From Caldilineaceae bacterium (GTDB lineage Bacteria > Chloroflexota > Anaerolineae > Caldilineales > Caldilineaceae), in assembly GCA_011523365.1 (NCBI GenBank), contig WTGY01000179.1, positions 1-46,382 on the forward strand: DNA of 46,382 nt, given 5' to 3'. The position numbers and the translations under genes were made by a program. Of the stretch, positions 45,085 to 46,382 are shown in pieces. Below the pieces are notes generated by a model. The model ran no database searches. It was not told where the DNA came from and was given only the letters and a program-made list of their open reading frames with translations. Each line of letters starts with the position of its first letter. Within the stretch, counting starts at the first letter, position 1.

Positions 45085-45714
45085 TTACGCCTTTACCGCC
45101 GTACGCACGATGACCAAACCCTTGTTCGGGCCCGGTACCGCTCCCTGTACCGCGAGCAGATTGCGCTCCGCATCGACAAGAGCGACCTTCAGATTCTGCA
45201 CGGTAACGCGTTCGTTACCCATCTGCCCCGGGCCCTTCATCCCCGGAAACGTGTGGCCCGGTGTCGAGCCGGCGCCCCGCGCGCCCGGCGCACGGTGTCG
45301 GTCCGACTGCCCGTGCGTCTTCGGCCCGCCTCGGAATCCGTGCCGCTTGACGCCGCCGGCAAATCCCTTCCCCTTCGACGTGCCCGTGACGTCCACCAGC
45401 TCGCCCTCGGCAAAGACATCCGCCTTGATCACATCCCCCAGCGCATGCCCCGGGTCGCTCGGCAATCGCAACTCACGCACAAATCGCAGCTTAGGCACAT
45501 TGGCCTTCTTCAGATGACCGAGCTGGCCCTTCGTCAGCTTGCGCTCCGCCACCTCTTCAAAGCCAACCTGGACTGCGTTATATCCGTCCGTATCTTCGGC
45601 CTTCACCTGCGTCACATAACAGGGACCAGCTTCGATCACCGTGACCGGCACAACCGCGCCGCTGTCATCAAATAGCTGCGTCATCCCTATCTTGCGGCCT
45701 ATTATCCCCTTCAC
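45085..45714 (-). CDS. rplC: 50S ribosomal protein L3
   Basis: 209 aa. An assembly initiator close to the peptidyl transferase centre. VKGIIGRKIGMTQLFDDSG opens it; GTSKGKGFAGGVKRHGFRGG and THGQSDRHRAPGARGAGSTP form the central loop. GTG 45714 is chosen because GGAGGAG lies just upstream and the family begins M-K-G-I-I-G-R-K; an in-frame start at 45744 would add 10 residues. Confidence 0.96.
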   Translation of the reverse strand: MKGIIGRKIGMTQLFDDSGAVVPVTVIEAGPCYVTQVKAEDTDGYNAVQVGFEEVAERKLTKGQLGHLKKANVPKLRFVRELRLPSDPGHALGDVIKADVFAEGELVDVTGTSKGKGFAGGVKRHGFRGGPKTHGQSDRHRAPGARGAGSTPGHTFPGMKGPGQMGNERVTVQNLKVALVDAERNLLAVQGAVPGPNKGLVIVRTAVKA

Positions 45715-45849
45715 TTGCTCCTCCAGCACTGACAGCGCGATCAACCAGAATCCGACCGACCGTCAAATCGCCCAACCGGGCCCATCCCTGACCGGCCGCC
45801 GCAGAACCAATCCGCACGCACCTACCCACCAACGGCCGTAATGCGAGCC

Positions 45850-46158
45850 CTATAGCTTTATCTCGATATCGACACCGGCCGGCAAATTCAGACGCGTGAG
45901 ATTCTCAATCGTCTTGTTGCCTGGGTCCACCACGTCGATCAAACGCTTGTGAGTGCGAATCTCAAACTGCTCACGACTGTCCTTGTCGATGAACGGCGAC
46001 CGCATCACCGTGAACTTCTCGATCCTCGTCGGCAGAGGCACAGGCCCTACCACCTGGGCGCCCGTCTGCTCGGCTGCAGTGACGATCTGCTGTGCCGACG
46101 CATCCAGGACGCGGTGATCGTATGCCTTGAGCTTGATACGGATCTTCTGCTTTGCCAT
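45850..46158 (-). CDS. rpsJ: 30S ribosomal protein S10
   Basis: 102 aa. A head protein and, in other bacteria, the NusE partner in antitermination. [38 protein letters not shown] and the [20 protein letters not shown] block are diagnostic. First gene of the S10 operon. ATG 46158 fits the family start; an in-frame start at 46224 would run through the tuf terminator and is rejected. 135 nt separate it from rplC. Confidence 0.97.
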   Translation of the reverse strand: MAKQKIRIKLKAYDHRVLDASAQQIVTAAEQTGAQVVGPVPLPTRIEKFTVMRSPFIDKDSREQFEIRTHKRLIDVVDPGNKTIENLTRLNLPAGVDIEIKL

Positions 46159-46189
46159 GTAGTCTTCTCTCTTGTCGTGGCCCAGGAAC

Positions 46190-46222
46190 AAAAAGTGTGG
46201 CGAGCCGTTGCACTCGCCACAC
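46190..46222 (-). terminator. Strong intrinsic terminator between tuf and rpsJ
   Basis: On the minus strand GTGTGGCGAG pairs perfectly with CTCGCCACAC (10 bp, 8-nt loop), followed by TTTTTG. It begins 11 nt after the tuf stop codon and ends 31 nt before the rpsJ ATG, so it lies inside the space where an S10-operon leader would be. Confidence 0.9.
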
Positions 46223-46233
46223 ATCTCTCTACT

Positions 46234-46382
46234 CTATTCGATGATCTCGGTAATCGCGCCTGCGGCGACGGTGCGGCCGCCCTCGCGGATGGCAAAACGG
46301 CCGCCGGTCTCGATGGCAACGGGCGAAATCAACTCGACGTCCATCGTCACATTGTCGCCGGGCATGACCATCTCCACTCCTG
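46234..46382 (-). CDS. tuf: Elongation factor Tu, C-terminal end (partial)
   Basis: Only the last 48 or so codons are in the window; the gene continues past the right edge. The visible part reads [20 protein letters not shown], then [20 protein letters not shown] before TAG, the standard C-terminus of EF-Tu domain 3. EF-Tu brings aminoacyl-tRNA to the ribosome. Its position before rpsJ is the str-S10 junction found in most bacteria. Confidence 0.96.
   Translation of the reverse strand, partial: GVEMVMPGDNVTMDVELISPVAIETGGRFAIREGGRTVAAGAITEIIE

Noticed and set aside
44459..45517. A 352-codon open frame on the + strand opposite rplD and rplC
   Set aside because: Antisense to two certain genes, with no recognisable domain.

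Overview
The window is a high-GC bacterial chromosome segment with a complete ribosomal-protein cluster, a glycolytic gap-pgk-tpiA run and a set of accessory genes. The best guess at lineage is Chloroflexota, near Caldilineae/Anaerolineae. Grounds: a conserved small unknown protein between pgk and tpiA, a TrpB2-type tryptophan synthase beta chain, zinc-ribbon forms of S4, S14 and L36, RraA/FAH/sulfatase genes side by side, and a Tat-exported MsrP with a lipobox, which suits a cell with one membrane. The assignment rests on recognition of protein families, not on a tree. I see no tRNA, rRNA, CRISPR array, insertion sequence or phage gene.

Layout. 1-5.1 kb (+ strand): two tandem DUF1801 proteins, an RraA-family protein, a fumarylacetoacetate-hydrolase-family enzyme, a DUF433 antitoxin followed by what looks like the stump of its DUF5615 toxin, and a type I sulfatase. 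5.2-11 kb (- strand): a TPR-like protein, a methyltransferase, an HtrA protease with a PepSY-like C-terminus, a histidine kinase and an OmpR-type regulator, and a DUF2231 membrane protein. An 11-bp tandem repeat before htrA looks like a site for the regulator. 11.3-13.2 kb (+): MsrP and MsrQ, which repair oxidised methionine in exported proteins. 13.2-20 kb (-): a Cys-rich protein, a winged-helix-like unknown protein, a thiolase with its zinc-ribbon/OB partner, a lipoprotein and folC. Several intrinsic terminators mark transcription units here.

20.1-24.6 kb (+): gap, pgk, a conserved unknown, tpiA and a membrane protein with an M50-like HExxH motif. 24.6-27.7 kb (-): trpB2, trxA, a 650-nt repeat-bearing gap and a divergent MogA/MoaB-like protein. 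27.8-46.4 kb (-): one long run in transcription order tuf (partial), S10 operon, spc operon, secY-adk-map, rpmJ, rpsM-rpsK-rpsD-rpoA-rplQ, truA, rplM, rpsI. A strong terminator lies between tuf and rpsJ and another closes the run after rpsI. infA is missing from its usual place between map and rpmJ, and a 296-nt gap with three hairpins precedes rpsD.

How the genes relate: the ribosomal run with secY, map, adk and rpoA is the growth-linked core. HtrA, MsrPQ, thioredoxin and the two-component system together suggest envelope and oxidative-stress protein care. MsrP needs molybdenum cofactor, which gives the MogA-like gene a possible local client. The + strand is richer in C than in G in both + and - genes sampled, which points to a replication skew with the - strand as leading strand, co-directional with the ribosomal genes.
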